This document shows, piece after piece, positions 1-8,842 of a stretch of DNA of 64,000 bases (its first letter is position 1; each line of letters starts with the position of its first letter). The stretch is from Bacteroidota bacterium (GTDB taxonomy: Bacteria > Bacteroidota > Bacteroidia > Bacteroidales > F082), in the NCBI GenBank assembly GCA_016845175.1, contig JAERTD010000028.1, positions 124,001 through 188,000 on the forward strand, in the 5' to 3' direction. Position numbers and translations under genes: made by a program. The notes under the pieces are model-generated. The model was given only the letters and a program-made list of their open reading frames with translations. It ran no database searches and had not been told where the DNA came from.

Positions 1-2
1 GT

Positions 3-281
3 GACAATTATACGTCCTTTGAGTTTGATAAAAACATCAAGCATATTGATGATCTTAAACCTGGTATGATATTACCAGCACTGGTCAATAATATTACTGA
101 TTTTGGCGCTTTTGTGGATCTGGGTATACATGAATCCGGATTGATACATAAAAGCCAAATTGCTGATGCTTATGTCCATAATCCATCCGATTATCTGGTA
201 TTAAACCAACAACTCATGGTGAAGGTTCTGGATGTGGATGTGGAACGCAAGCGCATCAGCCTGAGTTTGCGAGGCGTGTAA
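3..281 (+). CDS. tex: Tex-type RNA-binding protein, C-terminal S1 domain (partial)
   Basis: Only the last 92 codons are inside the window; the frame is open from base 3, and the ATG at 66 is internal rather than a start. The residues form an S1 RNA-binding domain: DLKPGM, then ITDFGAFVDLG, GLIHKSQIAD and a closing KRISLSLRG. This wording is that of the C-terminal S1 domain of Tex, a cytoplasmic transcription accessory protein that binds nucleic acid. The rest of Tex (its helix-hairpin-helix and YqgF-like parts) would lie upstream and cannot be checked. Another S1-domain protein is possible but less likely. Confidence 0.85.
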   Translation, partial: DNYTSFEFDKNIKHIDDLKPGMILPALVNNITDFGAFVDLGIHESGLIHKSQIADAYVHNPSDYLVLNQQLMVKVLDVDVERKRISLSLRGV

Positions 282-379
282 TAAGCTCCACATCGCATCA
301 GTTTCATTGAGCTTTGGTTTACCGTTTATCAGCCGACTGTTATGTCCATTTTAGTGGCTGCCTCAAACAATTTAAGGCC

Positions 380-387
380 TATATTTG
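380..387 (+). promoter_or_regulatory. Bacteroidota-type -7 element (TATATTTG)
   Basis: TATATTTG matches the TAnnTTTG -7 consensus of the Bacteroidota housekeeping sigma factor. A TTG at 385-387 that could be read as a start codon lies inside this element, so the barrel gene more likely starts at the ATG at 415, about 20 bases past the expected transcription start. I see no good -33 TTTG. Confidence 0.55.
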
Positions 388-414
388 CGTTCCGGTAATG
401 TGGAAACCAATTCA

Positions 415-1083
415 ATGAAAACACGATATACTGTAGTTGTAACGCTTTTATTTATGCTATTGTTTAGCAATGAAATAGCAGCGCAAATAATCAAAGGTCA
501 GGCCATTGCAGGTTTTAACTTATCTCAGGTTGATGGCGATGAAGTATACGGTTTTAAGAGAATAGGGGCCAATTTTGGGGCTGGAGCTATGATACCATTC
601 GGCAAAAATTGGGACGTCTCCATAGAAGCAACTTTTAACCAGAAAGGTGCCTTTCAAAAGGCCCAATACAATGACAGTCTGAACGGAGCCTATAAATTGC
701 GTTTAAATTATGTGGAAATTCCGGTGCTTATCCATTATACAGATAAGGATTTCATCTCGGCAGGAGTGGGGGTGTCCTTCGGACGATTGGTAGGGGTGAA
801 TGAATGGGAGCACGATGTGAAAACGGATACAGACTTAAACAGCGGTACCTATGATCAAAACGATTTTTGTTTTGTGGGTGACTTGCGCTTAAGAGCCTAC
901 GGCCCATTGATTGTCAATTTAAGATATCAATACAGTTTAGTGAAGATCAGGACACGTGAGTTTACAAATTTAGCCGGCGACACCTGGGAAAGGGACCAAT
1001 TTAACAATGTGATCAGTTTCAGGCTGATCTATATGTTTAACGAGGATCGTAGCCGACGCAGTTTCCAAAGAGATGAAGAGTAA
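415..1083 (+). CDS. Outer-membrane beta-barrel protein (PorT-like family)
   Basis: A 222-residue protein with a signal peptide (MKTRYTVVVTLLFMLLFSNE, cleavage probably after IAA), followed by alternating amphipathic strands typical of the small 'outer membrane beta-barrel' family of Bacteroidota. Strands such as IKGQAIAGFNLSQVDGD, YVEIPVLIHYT and FISAGVGVSFGRLVG fit the PorT-like pattern, in which an 8-stranded barrel sits in the outer membrane. I chose the ATG at 415 over an in-frame TTG at 385 because the TTG overlaps the -7 promoter element and the signal peptide starts at 415. The 3' end overlaps the next gene by 11 bases. No specific function can be given. Confidence 0.75.
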   Translation: MKTRYTVVVTLLFMLLFSNEIAAQIIKGQAIAGFNLSQVDGDEVYGFKRIGANFGAGAMIPFGKNWDVSIEATFNQKGAFQKAQYNDSLNGAYKLRLNYVEIPVLIHYTDKDFISAGVGVSFGRLVGVNEWEHDVKTDTDLNSGTYDQNDFCFVGDLRLRAYGPLIVNLRYQYSLVKIRTREFTNLAGDTWERDQFNNVISFRLIYMFNEDRSRRSFQRDEE

Positions 1084-1573
1084 GGTCAAACATTGGATAC
1101 ATGCCCTGGATCTTGAAAAACATCCTGAGGGAGGTTACTTTAAAGAAGTCTACCGATCTTCAGAATCCTTGTCTGACCAACAGCTTCCTGAACGTTTTAC
1201 AGGACAACGAAGCATAGCCACATCAATATATTTTCTGTTACCCGAGTACGAATACTCAGCATTTCATCGCATACAATCAGATGAAACCTGGTATTTTCAT
1301 GAGGGTTCTCCATTGGAAATTTATGTCTTGAAAACTAATGGAGACCTACATATTCAGAAGCTGGGCTTAAACGTTGAAGCAGGAGAAATACCTCAGTTTA
1401 CAGTACCCTATGGACACTGGTTTGCCGCAAAATCGCTGGGAAACTATTCCCTGGTAGGTTGTGCAGTGGCACCCGGATTTGATTTTTCAGATTTTGAAAT
1501 GGCAAGCGCGGATGTATTGTGTGAACAATTCCCTCAGTACAAGGACCTGATCAAACAATTCTCCATCGATTAA
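1073..1573 (+). CDS. Cupin-family protein (DUF985, Cupin_5)
   Basis: A 166-residue cytoplasmic protein of the DUF985/Cupin_5 family. Family landmarks are HPEGGYFKEVYRSS near the N-terminus, SIYFLL, FHRIQSDETWYFHEG in the first cupin motif, and YGHWFAAKSLG with LVGCAVAPGFDFSDFE near the C-terminus. The length is normal for the family. Family members are cupin barrels with a proposed sugar-epimerase-like or small-molecule binding role, but the substrate is not known. The start overlaps the barrel gene by 11 bases, suggesting translational coupling. The gene ends tail to tail with the methyltransferase on the other strand, sharing four bases. Confidence 0.85.
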   Translation: MKSKVKHWIHALDLEKHPEGGYFKEVYRSSESLSDQQLPERFTGQRSIATSIYFLLPEYEYSAFHRIQSDETWYFHEGSPLEIYVLKTNGDLHIQKLGLNVEAGEIPQFTVPYGHWFAAKSLGNYSLVGCAVAPGFDFSDFEMASADVLCEQFPQYKDLIKQFSID

Positions 1574-2298
1574 AAGCTAATATAGAAGTCTTTCATGAAA
1601 TCTATAAACTGCTGAGAGTATGAATGGTCTTCTTCTCTGATAATCAGCCGTTCTTGTGATTCGGCCTTTGCAGTACCCATAACAAATTCCATATTAATGC
1701 GATTGGGCGGAAGCCCTCTTCTGGGGAATATCAGCATGCTTCGACTCAAGTACAAACCATGCTCATGGGCTAGCCGTGTAAAAGCAGGACTTGCATCATA
1801 TGGCAGAACCAGTGACAATGTACCACGAGGTTTTAGCATCCAAACACTGGTCTCGCACAATTGTCTAAAGTTTAGTGTGTCACCATGCCTGGCATTGCTC
1901 CACCTTTGATCATCTGACCTTAAATCATTGGTAAAAAACGGCGGGTTTGAGACTATCAGGTCGTATGTTTGAGGATGTCTGGTGGAAAAAGAAACGACAT
2001 CCTCATGAATGAGTTTCATGCGTTGGGAGAAGGGACTTTCTTGGAAGTTTTCCTTTGCTTCCGAAGCGGAATTGGTATCCAACTCTATGGCATCTACTTG
2101 TGCTTTTGATCTGCTTGCGATCAGTAAGGCAATGATACCGCAACCACTACCTACATCCAGAACCGTCTTCACATCGTTAATATTTGTCCAGATACCCAAT
2201 AGGTTGGCATCTGTACCAACCTTCATGCTTGATCGGTGGTGATGCAACTGAAACTGTTTAAAGCGAAAGGGCCTTGTGTCATTAATTTGTTTCGACAT
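1570..2298 (-). CDS. trmN6: tRNA1(Val) (adenine(37)-N6)-methyltransferase
   Basis: A 242-residue class I SAM-dependent methyltransferase of the YfiC/TrmN6 family, which methylates N6 of A37 in tRNA-Val. Visible motifs are FRFKQFQLHHHRSSMKVGTD at the N-terminus (family signature), the SAM-binding motif LDVGSGCGIIALLIA, an acidic ribose-binding end (AIELD), and the catalytic NPPF in VSNPPFF. The length matches the family. It lies 27 bases downstream of rimM on the same strand, so the two are probably co-transcribed as a small RNA/ribosome maturation unit. A neighbouring-family methyltransferase such as PrmC/RsmC is excluded by the HHHRSSMKVGTD start. Confidence 0.88.
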   Translation of the reverse strand: MSKQINDTRPFRFKQFQLHHHRSSMKVGTDANLLGIWTNINDVKTVLDVGSGCGIIALLIASRSKAQVDAIELDTNSASEAKENFQESPFSQRMKLIHEDVVSFSTRHPQTYDLIVSNPPFFTNDLRSDDQRWSNARHGDTLNFRQLCETSVWMLKPRGTLSLVLPYDASPAFTRLAHEHGLYLSRSMLIFPRRGLPPNRINMEFVMGTAKAESQERLIIREEDHSYSQQFIDFMKDFYISF

Positions 2299-2325
2299 GA
2301 ACTTTCTCTTAGATCTGACACATTC

Positions 2326-2856
2326 TCAGGCATTGAGATACATGGATATTAATCCATCAGGTGCCTGAATATGAATGGTTTTGTGGCTTCTGTCCACTTT
2401 TTGTATGATACCTGAGTTAATGGGAATTAATACTTCCTTTTCTTTAGTGAATACCTGTAGAACAGCTTGGTTTGGATATTCCAGAACCTCTTTAATGGCT
2501 CCCAGACTCCCATATTCCTTATCAATAATTTCGAAGCCAACCACTTCATGATAATAAAACTGATTGCCTTCGAGGGTAGGCAAAGTTGACAGAGGTAAAT
2601 ACATTTCTGTTTTGGACAGCAAGGATGCTTTTTCCAGGGTGTCTACATCCTGAAGCTCCAAAACCGCCTTTTGATTCCTGATTTTAATGGATTCAATGAA
2701 GTAAGGAACCAGTCCGCCTTTAATATTGAGAAACAAGGCGTCCAATTGATCATAAGCAGCAGGCTCATCTGTGTCGAGGTAAACATTCAGTTTGCCTTTA
2801 AATCCGTGTGGGTTTATGATGTTTCCTAAATAATAATAGTCATCAAAAGTACTCAT
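2326..2856 (-). CDS. rimM: Ribosome maturation factor RimM
   Basis: A 176-residue protein with the two RimM domains. The N-terminal beta-barrel begins YYLGNIINPHGFKGKLNVY (the conserved G-x-I-x-x-x-H-G-xx-G pattern), and the C-terminal PRC-barrel includes FYYHEVVGFEIID and LEYPNQAVLQV, ending LIPINSGIIQKVD. RimM helps assemble the 30S head and binds S19. The gene follows rpsP on the same strand, the usual neighbourhood, but an intrinsic terminator lies between them (2918-2946), so rimM expression may depend on read-through or on its own promoter. The region upstream of its ATG has only a loose -7 match. Confidence 0.93.
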   Translation of the reverse strand: MSTFDDYYYLGNIINPHGFKGKLNVYLDTDEPAAYDQLDALFLNIKGGLVPYFIESIKIRNQKAVLELQDVDTLEKASLLSKTEMYLPLSTLPTLEGNQFYYHEVVGFEIIDKEYGSLGAIKEVLEYPNQAVLQVFTKEKEVLIPINSGIIQKVDRSHKTIHIQAPDGLISMYLNA

Positions 2857-2917
2857 GTGTGTAGAGGTTGGATGGTAAAACTACTAAGTTTTTAATTCAG
2901 AAATTTTAAATATGGGC

Positions 2918-2946
2918 AAAAAAAAGCCTGACTTCAAGCCAGGCTT
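2918..2946 (-). terminator. Rho-independent terminator after rpsP
   Basis: Read on the minus strand, AAGCCTG and CAGGCTT form a 7-bp stem with a 9-base loop, followed by a run of eight T. It starts about 20 bases after the rpsP stop and precedes rimM. Confidence 0.85.
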
Positions 2947-2966
2947 CCTATTGCATATCTGCTATA

Positions 2967-3698
2967 TTATTCTTTTGGAGCTTCAGTTGACTCATCAGCT
3001 TTTTTCTCCTCAGGAGCTTCCTCAGCTGCAGGTTTTTCCTCTTTAGCTGGCTTTTCTTCCTTGGCTGGTTCCTCAACAGGAGCAGGTTTTTCCTCTTCCT
3101 TTGCAGCTTCTTCAGCAGGAGCTTCTTCAGCAGGGGCTTCTTCAGCAGGAGCTTCTTCAGCAGGAGCTTCAGCAATCTCTTCTTCAGCAACTTCTTCTCC
3201 GGCAGCTTCTTGGGCCGCTTTTACCTGAGCATCCATTTCTGCAGCTTTACGCTTGGCGATCTCAGCTTCACGAGCTTCATTGATCTTAGCTTCAGCTTCC
3301 AGTCTTTGTTTCTTGTCGTTGCGATCGCTTTCTTCCAGACCTTTAACTTTGGCTTCAATCTTAGCTTCTTTCTCTTTCAGCCAGGTTTGGAATTTTGCTT
3401 CTACTTCTGCTTCGGTTAATGCACCTTTGGCCACACCCTTAAGGAGGTGGTTTTTGTACATAACTCCTTTATACGAAAGTATCGCACGCACAGTATCTGA
3501 AGGCTGTGCTCCTTTTTGGATCCAGTCTAAGGCTTTGTCAAAATCTAAGACAATCTCTGCTGGGTTTGGAATGGGATTGTAGGTGCCTATCTTCTCAATA
3601 AATCTGCCGTCTCGTGGTGCCCGACCATCCGCAATAACGATATGATAAAAAGGATTTCTCTTTTTACCATGCCGTGATAATCTCATTCTAGTTGGCAT
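2967..3698 (-). CDS. rpsP: 30S ribosomal protein S16 with long acidic/Ala-rich tail
   Basis: Residues 1 to about 80 are ordinary S16 (RMRLSRHGKKRNPFYHIVIAD, RDGRFIEKIGTYNP, ALDWIQKGAQPSDTVRAILS). After these comes a tail of about 160 residues: a charged helical stretch rich in K, E and A (about 95-165), then low-complexity Ala/Pro/Glu with four APAEE repeats, then Lys/Glu/Pro-rich sequence. Most bacterial S16 proteins are 80-100 residues; extended S16 is known in Bacteroidota, but this one triples the length. The tail should lie on the ribosome surface and is probably disordered; its job is unknown. A strong terminator follows directly. Confidence 0.93.
   Translation of the reverse strand: MPTRMRLSRHGKKRNPFYHIVIADGRAPRDGRFIEKIGTYNPIPNPAEIVLDFDKALDWIQKGAQPSDTVRAILSYKGVMYKNHLLKGVAKGALTEAEVEAKFQTWLKEKEAKIEAKVKGLEESDRNDKKQRLEAEAKINEAREAEIAKRKAAEMDAQVKAAQEAAGEEVAEEEIAEAPAEEAPAEEAPAEEAPAEEAAKEEEKPAPVEEPAKEEKPAKEEKPAAEEAPEEKKADESTEAPKE
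3106..3165. repeat. Four tandem 15-bp repeats inside rpsP
   Basis: The 15-mer GCTTCTTCAGCAGGA occurs four times head to tail, with one base different in the second unit (3121-3135). On the coding (minus) strand each unit encodes one APAEE block. A whole number of codons per unit means slippage would change tail length without breaking the frame. Confidence 0.9.
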
Positions 3699-4120
3699 AA
3701 CTAACTAATTGTTAAATGAATAAATAACTTTTTTAAAATGGGGTGCAAATATCTGAATTATTTTCCAATTAACGAAGCACAATTGACTTTTTTATTTAAT
3801 TAGTTCTCAGATCAATGCAGCCATCTATCATTGGCTTAAGTGTTCAATTGCAGAGGACTACGATTTCTGCACCGTAAAAGAATTCCAAAGTTTTCAACAA
3901 GGCTTTTTTCTAAGGCGCAAATATCTACTTTTGTTTAAGTACAGCTATTTTTTTAAAGCTCATAAAATCAGACTATTAGCTCTTGATTTTTGATTTTCAG
4001 TTGGGTGAATTTCTGGAAGGCCGGCAAGCTTCCTGGGTACATCCGCAAGCTGTCAAGCTGTATATCCCATGCCTGGCGTGGAACAACAATATTTTACAAA
4101 TACCATTGATCTTATAGCCC
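3699..4120. other. Divergent intergenic region between rpsP and dnaE
   Basis: The region is AT-rich with no credible gene. A TACTTTTG at 3926-3933 matches the -7 consensus on the plus strand and could drive dnaE with a leader of about 180 bases; no clear -33 TTTG is present. For rpsP I see only a loose match near 3745-3752. No hairpin followed by T or A runs is obvious here. Confidence 0.4.
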
Positions 4121-7100
4121 ATGTTCCTGATATTTGATACTGAAACCACCGGTTTACCAAAAAACTGGGATGCACCTCTGACTGACTTTGATAACTGGCC
4201 ACGGCTGGTTCAGTTGGCCTGGCAAATACACGATGCCAAAGGTGAGTTGGTTGATGTAAAGAATTTCATTGTCAAACCTGATGGTTTTGTTATTCCAAGA
4301 GGATCAGAAAAAATTCATGGAATTAGCACAGAAAGGGCATTGGCAGAAGGTCAGTCCCTTGAATTTGTTCTTGATCAGTTCAATCAAGCCTTAGCAACTG
4401 TGAAAACCATTGCCGGACACAATATTGAATTTGATAACAATATTGTTGGGGTAGAAATGCTCCGGATGTCCATGGAAACACCTCTGCTGGAAATGAATAT
4501 GGTGGATACCAAAGAGGAGTCTACCGATTATTGTGCCATACCTGGTGGAAAAGGAGGTAAATTCAAATGGCCAACACTCAGTGAATTGTATGAGGTGCTT
4601 TTTGGAGAAAGCTTTGATGCAGCCCATAATGCATCTGCTGATGTGCAGGCTACAGCTCGTTGTTTCCTTGAATTGATCAGACGAGGCATTATTGCGGCCT
4701 CAAAATTGGGTCTTTCTTCAGAAGAGGTTCAGGATTTCATTGAGAACCATACGGAGCCCATACAATCCATTGGTCTTGAAGTAGCACCTTATCACGAAGC
4801 GCATAAACCAGAACCAAAAGAGGTAATCGAAGAAATTGAAGAAACTCCTGCCCAGGCTATTGAAGGAAGTTTTACCCACCTTCATGTCCATACTCAGTTC
4901 TCAGTATTGGATGGATTGTCGGATGTGGGTCAATTGATGGAAAAGGCGAAGGCTGATGGTATGAAAGCCCTTGCTATGACTGATCATGGCAATATGTTTG
5001 GAGCGAAAAAGTTCCATGATGCTGCCATGAAAAACGGGATCAAACCCATTCTGGGATGTGAAGTATATGTGGCACGTCGGGGGATACATAGAAAAGAATC
5101 GAAAATTGATGCTTCGGGTTACCATCTGGTGTTGTTGGCCAAAAATATGGTGGGCTACCACAACCTCATGAAATTAGTTTCCATAGCCTGGATTGACGGG
5201 CAATATTACAAACCCAGGGTCGACAAGGAACTATTGAAGGAATATTCAGAAGGCTTAATCGCACTTTCTGCTTGTTTAGGGGGCGAACTGGCAGATAAGA
5301 TTGTTCACGAAGGTGAAGATAAAGGAGAGGAAGCCCTAGTCGAGTATAAGTCAATCTTTGGAGAAGATTTTTATCTGGAACTCCAGAAGCATCCCACGGG
5401 TGATCCTGAGATGGATAAAAAAGTATATGACGATCAGGTTTATGTAAACAAAATCCTGCTGAAGATGGCTGCCAAACACCAGCTTAAGGTGGTGGCCACC
5501 AATGATGTACATTTTGTAAATGCCGATGATGCCGGAGCACACGATCGCTTAATTTGTATAGGAACAGCCAAGGATCTGGATGATCCCAAACGCTTAAGGT
5601 ATACCCGTCAGGAATGGTTTAAAACTCAGAAGGAAATGAAAACCCTCTTCCGGGAGCATCCTGAGGCCATTGAGAATACAAATGAAGTAGCTGAAAAAGT
5701 TGAAGTTTTTGAGTTAAACAGTGATCCTATTATGCCGGAATTTATTATTCCGGAACCCTTTGAAACGGCTGATGACTACCTCAAGCATATCACCTTCGAA
5801 GGGGCTGCAATCAGATATGATGAAGTAACTCCAGCCATTACAGAACGACTGGAGTTTGAGTTGGAGACCATTAAGAAAATGGGTTTTCCGGATTACTTTC
5901 TTATTGTATGGGATTTTCTCAAAGCAGCCAGAGAAATGGGTGTTTCCATAGGCCCTGGGCGGGGAAGTGCTGCAGGATCAGTGGTTTCCTATTGTTTGAA
6001 AATTACCGATATCGATCCGCTGGCTTATAATTTGCTGTTTGAGCGTTTCCTTAACCCCGACAGGATTTCAATGCCCGATATCGACATCGATTTTGATGAT
6101 GATGGTAGGGACCTGATCCTGAAATGGGTGTCGGAAAAGTATGGCAAGCGTCGTGTAGCCCACCTGATAACCTTTGGTACCATGGCGGCAAAAATGGCCA
6201 TCAGGGATGTGTCAAGGGTACAGCAATTGCCTTTGTCTGAGGCCGACCGATTGGCAAAAATGATTCCTGAAAGACCTGGGATCAGCATCAATCAGGCCCT
6301 AAAAGAAGTACCGGAATTGAACAAAGAACTCAAAGACGGGAAACCTGAAGTTTCTTCAGTATTACGAAATGCTCTCACACTTGAAGGATCAATCAGAAAT
6401 ACAGGCACCCATGCCTGTGGAATAATCATTGGTCGTGAAGATCTGGATACCTATGTGCCTCTGGCTGCAGTGAAGGAATCTGTATTGGATATCTCCACCC
6501 AATATGATGGTAAATATATCGAGTCCATAGGCCTTTTGAAGATGGATTTTCTGGGACTCAAAACCCTTTCCATCATAAAAGATACGCTTGATAATATCAA
6601 ACGATCCAAGGGCGAAACCATTGATATCGATACCATTCCATTTGACGACAAAGCAACCTACGAACTCTACAGCAGGGGAGAAACCACTGCCTTGTTTCAA
6701 TTTGAGTCGGATGGTATGCAAAAGCATCTAAAGGATCTTAAACCCACCCGTTTCGAGGATTTAATAGCCATGAATGCCCTGTACCGACCGGGTCCAATGG
6801 ATTATATACCCAACTTCATCGATCGTAAGCATGGTCGCGAACCCATCAAGTATGACTTGCCAATTATGGAAGAAATACTTGAGGAAACATACGGTATCAC
6901 CGTTTATCAGGAGCAGGTGATGCTTTTATCAAGGTTGATGGCAGGTTTTACCCGTGGACAATCCGATTCCCTTCGTAAAGCCATGGGTAAGAAGAAGATT
7001 GCCGAAATGGAAAAGTTAAAGGTGAAATTCATTGAGGGCTGTGAAAAAAATGGCCTCGATAAGGATATCATCCTGAAGGTTTGGAAGGATTGGGAAGCTT

Positions 7101-8356
7101 TTGCAAAATATGCCTTCAATAAATCTCATGCCACCTGTTATTCATATCTGTCCTACCAGACAGCCTATTTGAAAACGCATTATCCGGCGGAATTCATGGC
7201 GGCAAACCTTAGCCGGAACCTTCATGATATCAAAAAAATCACCCAGCTGACCAAAGAAGCGGGTAGGATGGGGATTGAGGTAATGCGGCCCGATGTGAAT
7301 GAAAGTGCCATGAATTTTACCGTCACCAAGGAAGGAAACATTCGTTTTGGTATGGCAGCCATCAAAGGTGTGGGAGAAGCTGCGGTTGAGCAATTGGTGG
7401 CCGAACGTGAGGAAAACGGACCTTACACCAATATCTTTGATTTTGCTAAACGCGTGAACCTTAAGTCGGTTAACAAAAGAAGTTTTGAAGCATTGGCCTA
7501 TGCGGGTGCTTTTGATGGCTTTCCCAATACCCACAGGGCACAATATTTCTTTGTGGATGGAGAAAATGGAAGCACCTTCATTGAAAAAGTACTTCGTCAT
7601 GGTTCCGTTTTTCAGGAGCGTCAAAACTCACAGCAGGTTTCTCTTTTTGGAAATATGGAGGAGGCTTTTGAAGTGAGTGATCCTGAACTACCCGAATGTG
7701 AACCCTGGGACTTGGTTCAAAAGCTTCGTTTTGAAAGAGAGGTCACCGGTTTCTACATATCAGGCCATCCATTGGACGACTTTTCGATAACAATTGAACG
7801 CTATTGCAATATCGAAGCTGCCAGACTTAAAAATGATCTGGCTCCCCTTAAGAATCAAAACCTGATGTTTGCAGGGATGGTTGCCGAAACCACACAAAAA
7901 ATGTCGAAAAAAGGTTCCCCCTATGGAAGGTTTGTGGTGGAAGATTATACAGGAAGTATTAGTTTGATGATGTTTTCAGAAGAATATCTTAAAAGAAAGC
8001 ATTTTCTGGAAATTGGAAATAGTGTGTTTATACAGGCTAAGGTAGAAGAGCGGAGACATCAGCCTGGCAATTACAGCATCCAGATTGTGGATATGTTCCT
8101 CCTGGCTGAAGCCATGAGTAAGTTGGCAAAAGCCATTACAATTAGTGTTAAAATGGATGCAGTGGACGATACCTTTGTCAGTCGTTTAAGCCAATTGGCC
8201 AAAGAACATGCAGGTGATTGTGATATCCGCATGCGCTTGCTTGACCCTGAGAATGGCAAACATCTGGTGCTCAAATCTACCAGTTCCAAAGTAGAACCCC
8301 AGTCATTTCTTAAGGCCATTGAAAAATGGACTGGACTTCAGTATGTGATTGAATAA
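4121..8356 (+). CDS. dnaE: DNA polymerase III alpha subunit with fused N-terminal DnaQ-like exonuclease
   Basis: The replicative polymerase, 1411 residues. Residues 1-195 are a DEDDh proofreading exonuclease (DTETTG at 6-11, GHNIEFDNN near 100, HNASADVQAT near 168), the domain supplied by a separate epsilon subunit in most bacteria. A linker of about 55 residues follows. The PHP domain begins HLHVHTQFSVLDG near 253, with LAMTDHGNMFG keeping the metal-ligand pattern. The polymerase core has the catalytic PDIDIDF (D653, D655) and D809 in LKMDFLGL, then RPGPMDYIPNFI, and the C-terminal part includes an OB-fold (about 1240-1330). DnaQ-DnaE fusions are established in Bacteroidota. The start is the ATG that gives the MFLIFDTETTG beginning usual for the fusion. 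Confidence 0.95.
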   Translation: MFLIFDTETTGLPKNWDAPLTDFDNWPRLVQLAWQIHDAKGELVDVKNFIVKPDGFVIPRGSEKIHGISTERALAEGQSLEFVLDQFNQALATVKTIAGHNIEFDNNIVGVEMLRMSMETPLLEMNMVDTKEESTDYCAIPGGKGGKFKWPTLSELYEVLFGESFDAAHNASADVQATARCFLELIRRGIIAASKLGLSSEEVQDFIENHTEPIQSIGLEVAPYHEAHKPEPKEVIEEIEETPAQAIEGSFTHLHVHTQFSVLDGLSDVGQLMEKAKADGMKALAMTDHGNMFGAKKFHDAAMKNGIKPILGCEVYVARRGIHRKESKIDASGYHLVLLAKNMVGYHNLMKLVSIAWIDGQYYKPRVDKELLKEYSEGLIALSACLGGELADKIVHEGEDKGEEALVEYKSIFGEDFYLELQKHPTGDPEMDKKVYDDQVYVNKILLKMAAKHQLKVVATNDVHFVNADDAGAHDRLICIGTAKDLDDPKRLRYTRQEWFKTQKEMKTLFREHPEAIENTNEVAEKVEVFELNSDPIMPEFIIPEPFETADDYLKHITFEGAAIRYDEVTPAITERLEFELETIKKMGFPDYFLIVWDFLKAAREMGVSIGPGRGSAAGSVVSYCLKITDIDPLAYNLLFERFLNPDRISMPDIDIDFDDDGRDLILKWVSEKYGKRRVAHLITFGTMAAKMAIRDVSRVQQLPLSEADRLAKMIPERPGISINQALKEVPELNKELKDGKPEVSSVLRNALTLEGSIRNTGTHACGIIIGREDLDTYVPLAAVKESVLDISTQYDGKYIESIGLLKMDFLGLKTLSIIKDTLDNIKRSKGETIDIDTIPFDDKATYELYSRGETTALFQFESDGMQKHLKDLKPTRFEDLIAMNALYRPGPMDYIPNFIDRKHGREPIKYDLPIMEEILEETYGITVYQEQVMLLSRLMAGFTRGQSDSLRKAMGKKKIAEMEKLKVKFIEGCEKNGLDKDIILKVWKDWEAFAKYAFNKSHATCYSYLSYQTAYLKTHYPAEFMAANLSRNLHDIKKITQLTKEAGRMGIEVMRPDVNESAMNFTVTKEGNIRFGMAAIKGVGEAAVEQLVAEREENGPYTNIFDFAKRVNLKSVNKRSFEALAYAGAFDGFPNTHRAQYFFVDGENGSTFIEKVLRHGSVFQERQNSQQVSLFGNMEEAFEVSDPELPECEPWDLVQKLRFEREVTGFYISGHPLDDFSITIERYCNIEAARLKNDLAPLKNQNLMFAGMVAETTQKMSKKGSPYGRFVVEDYTGSISLMMFSEEYLKRKHFLEIGNSVFIQAKVEERRHQPGNYSIQIVDMFLLAEAMSKLAKAITISVKMDAVDDTFVSRLSQLAKEHAGDCDIRMRLLDPENGKHLVLKSTSSKVEPQSFLKAIEKWTGLQYVIE

Positions 8357-8462
8357 CAAATAGATACACATTGTTCACGAATATAATTCAGAGATCAGAA
8401 AATGTCTACTGATACCAACTAAAAAACTTAGTTATAAGCAGTGTCATAATATGCTTTTTGTA

Positions 8463-8470
8463 TATCTTTG
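8463..8470 (+). promoter_or_regulatory. -7 element upstream of trxA (TATCTTTG)
   Basis: TATCTTTG matches TAnnTTTG exactly and lies 28 bases before the trxA ATG, giving a leader of about 20 bases. No matching TTTG is seen 19-21 bases upstream, so it is a partial match. Confidence 0.5.
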
Positions 8471-8497
8471 GGGCACTAATTTAAAAACACTTTAACC

Positions 8498-8815
8498 ATG
8501 GCAATTGAATTCACAGATGCCAATTTCGAAGAATTGGTCATTAAGTCTGATAAACCTGTAATAGTTGATTTCTGGGCAGTATGGTGCGGACCCTGTAGAA
8601 TGGTTGGTCCTATCGTTCAGGAAATAGGTGAAGAATACGGTGAAAAGGCTGTTGTAGGTAAATTGGATGTAGACCATAACCCTGAAACAGCTCGTAAATA
8701 TAGTATTAGAAATATCCCTACCATTTTGTTTTTCAAAAATGGAGAAGTAGTTGATAAACAAGTGGGTGCTGTTCCAAAAGCAGTTTTGGCAGGCAAACTC
8801 GACTCACTTCTTTAA
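8498..8815 (+). CDS. trxA: Thioredoxin
   Basis: A 105-residue single-domain thioredoxin with no signal peptide, so cytoplasmic. The redox motif is WCGPC (cysteines 30 and 33) within VIVDFWAVWCGPCRMV, and the cis-proline loop is RNIPTILFFKNG. KLDVDHNPETARKY and the C-terminal GAVPKAVL helix are also standard. It reduces disulfides in targets such as ribonucleotide reductase, using thioredoxin reductase. It has its own -7 element and is followed by a clear intrinsic terminator, so it is probably a single-gene transcript. Confidence 0.95.
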   Translation: MAIEFTDANFEELVIKSDKPVIVDFWAVWCGPCRMVGPIVQEIGEEYGEKAVVGKLDVDHNPETARKYSIRNIPTILFFKNGEVVDKQVGAVPKAVLAGKLDSLL

Positions 8816-8842
8816 TCAGTTTAATGGAAGTTTTAAATCAGG

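Noticed and set aside
1697-2242. Plus-strand open frames opposite trmN6
   Set aside because: They lie antisense to a well-supported methyltransferase gene and show no recognisable domain.
2948-3190. Leu/Lys-rich open frame on the minus strand inside the rpsP tail
   Set aside because: It is a frame-shifted reading of the Ala/Glu repeats of rpsP; its low-complexity LLKK pattern is a by-product of the 15-bp repeat.
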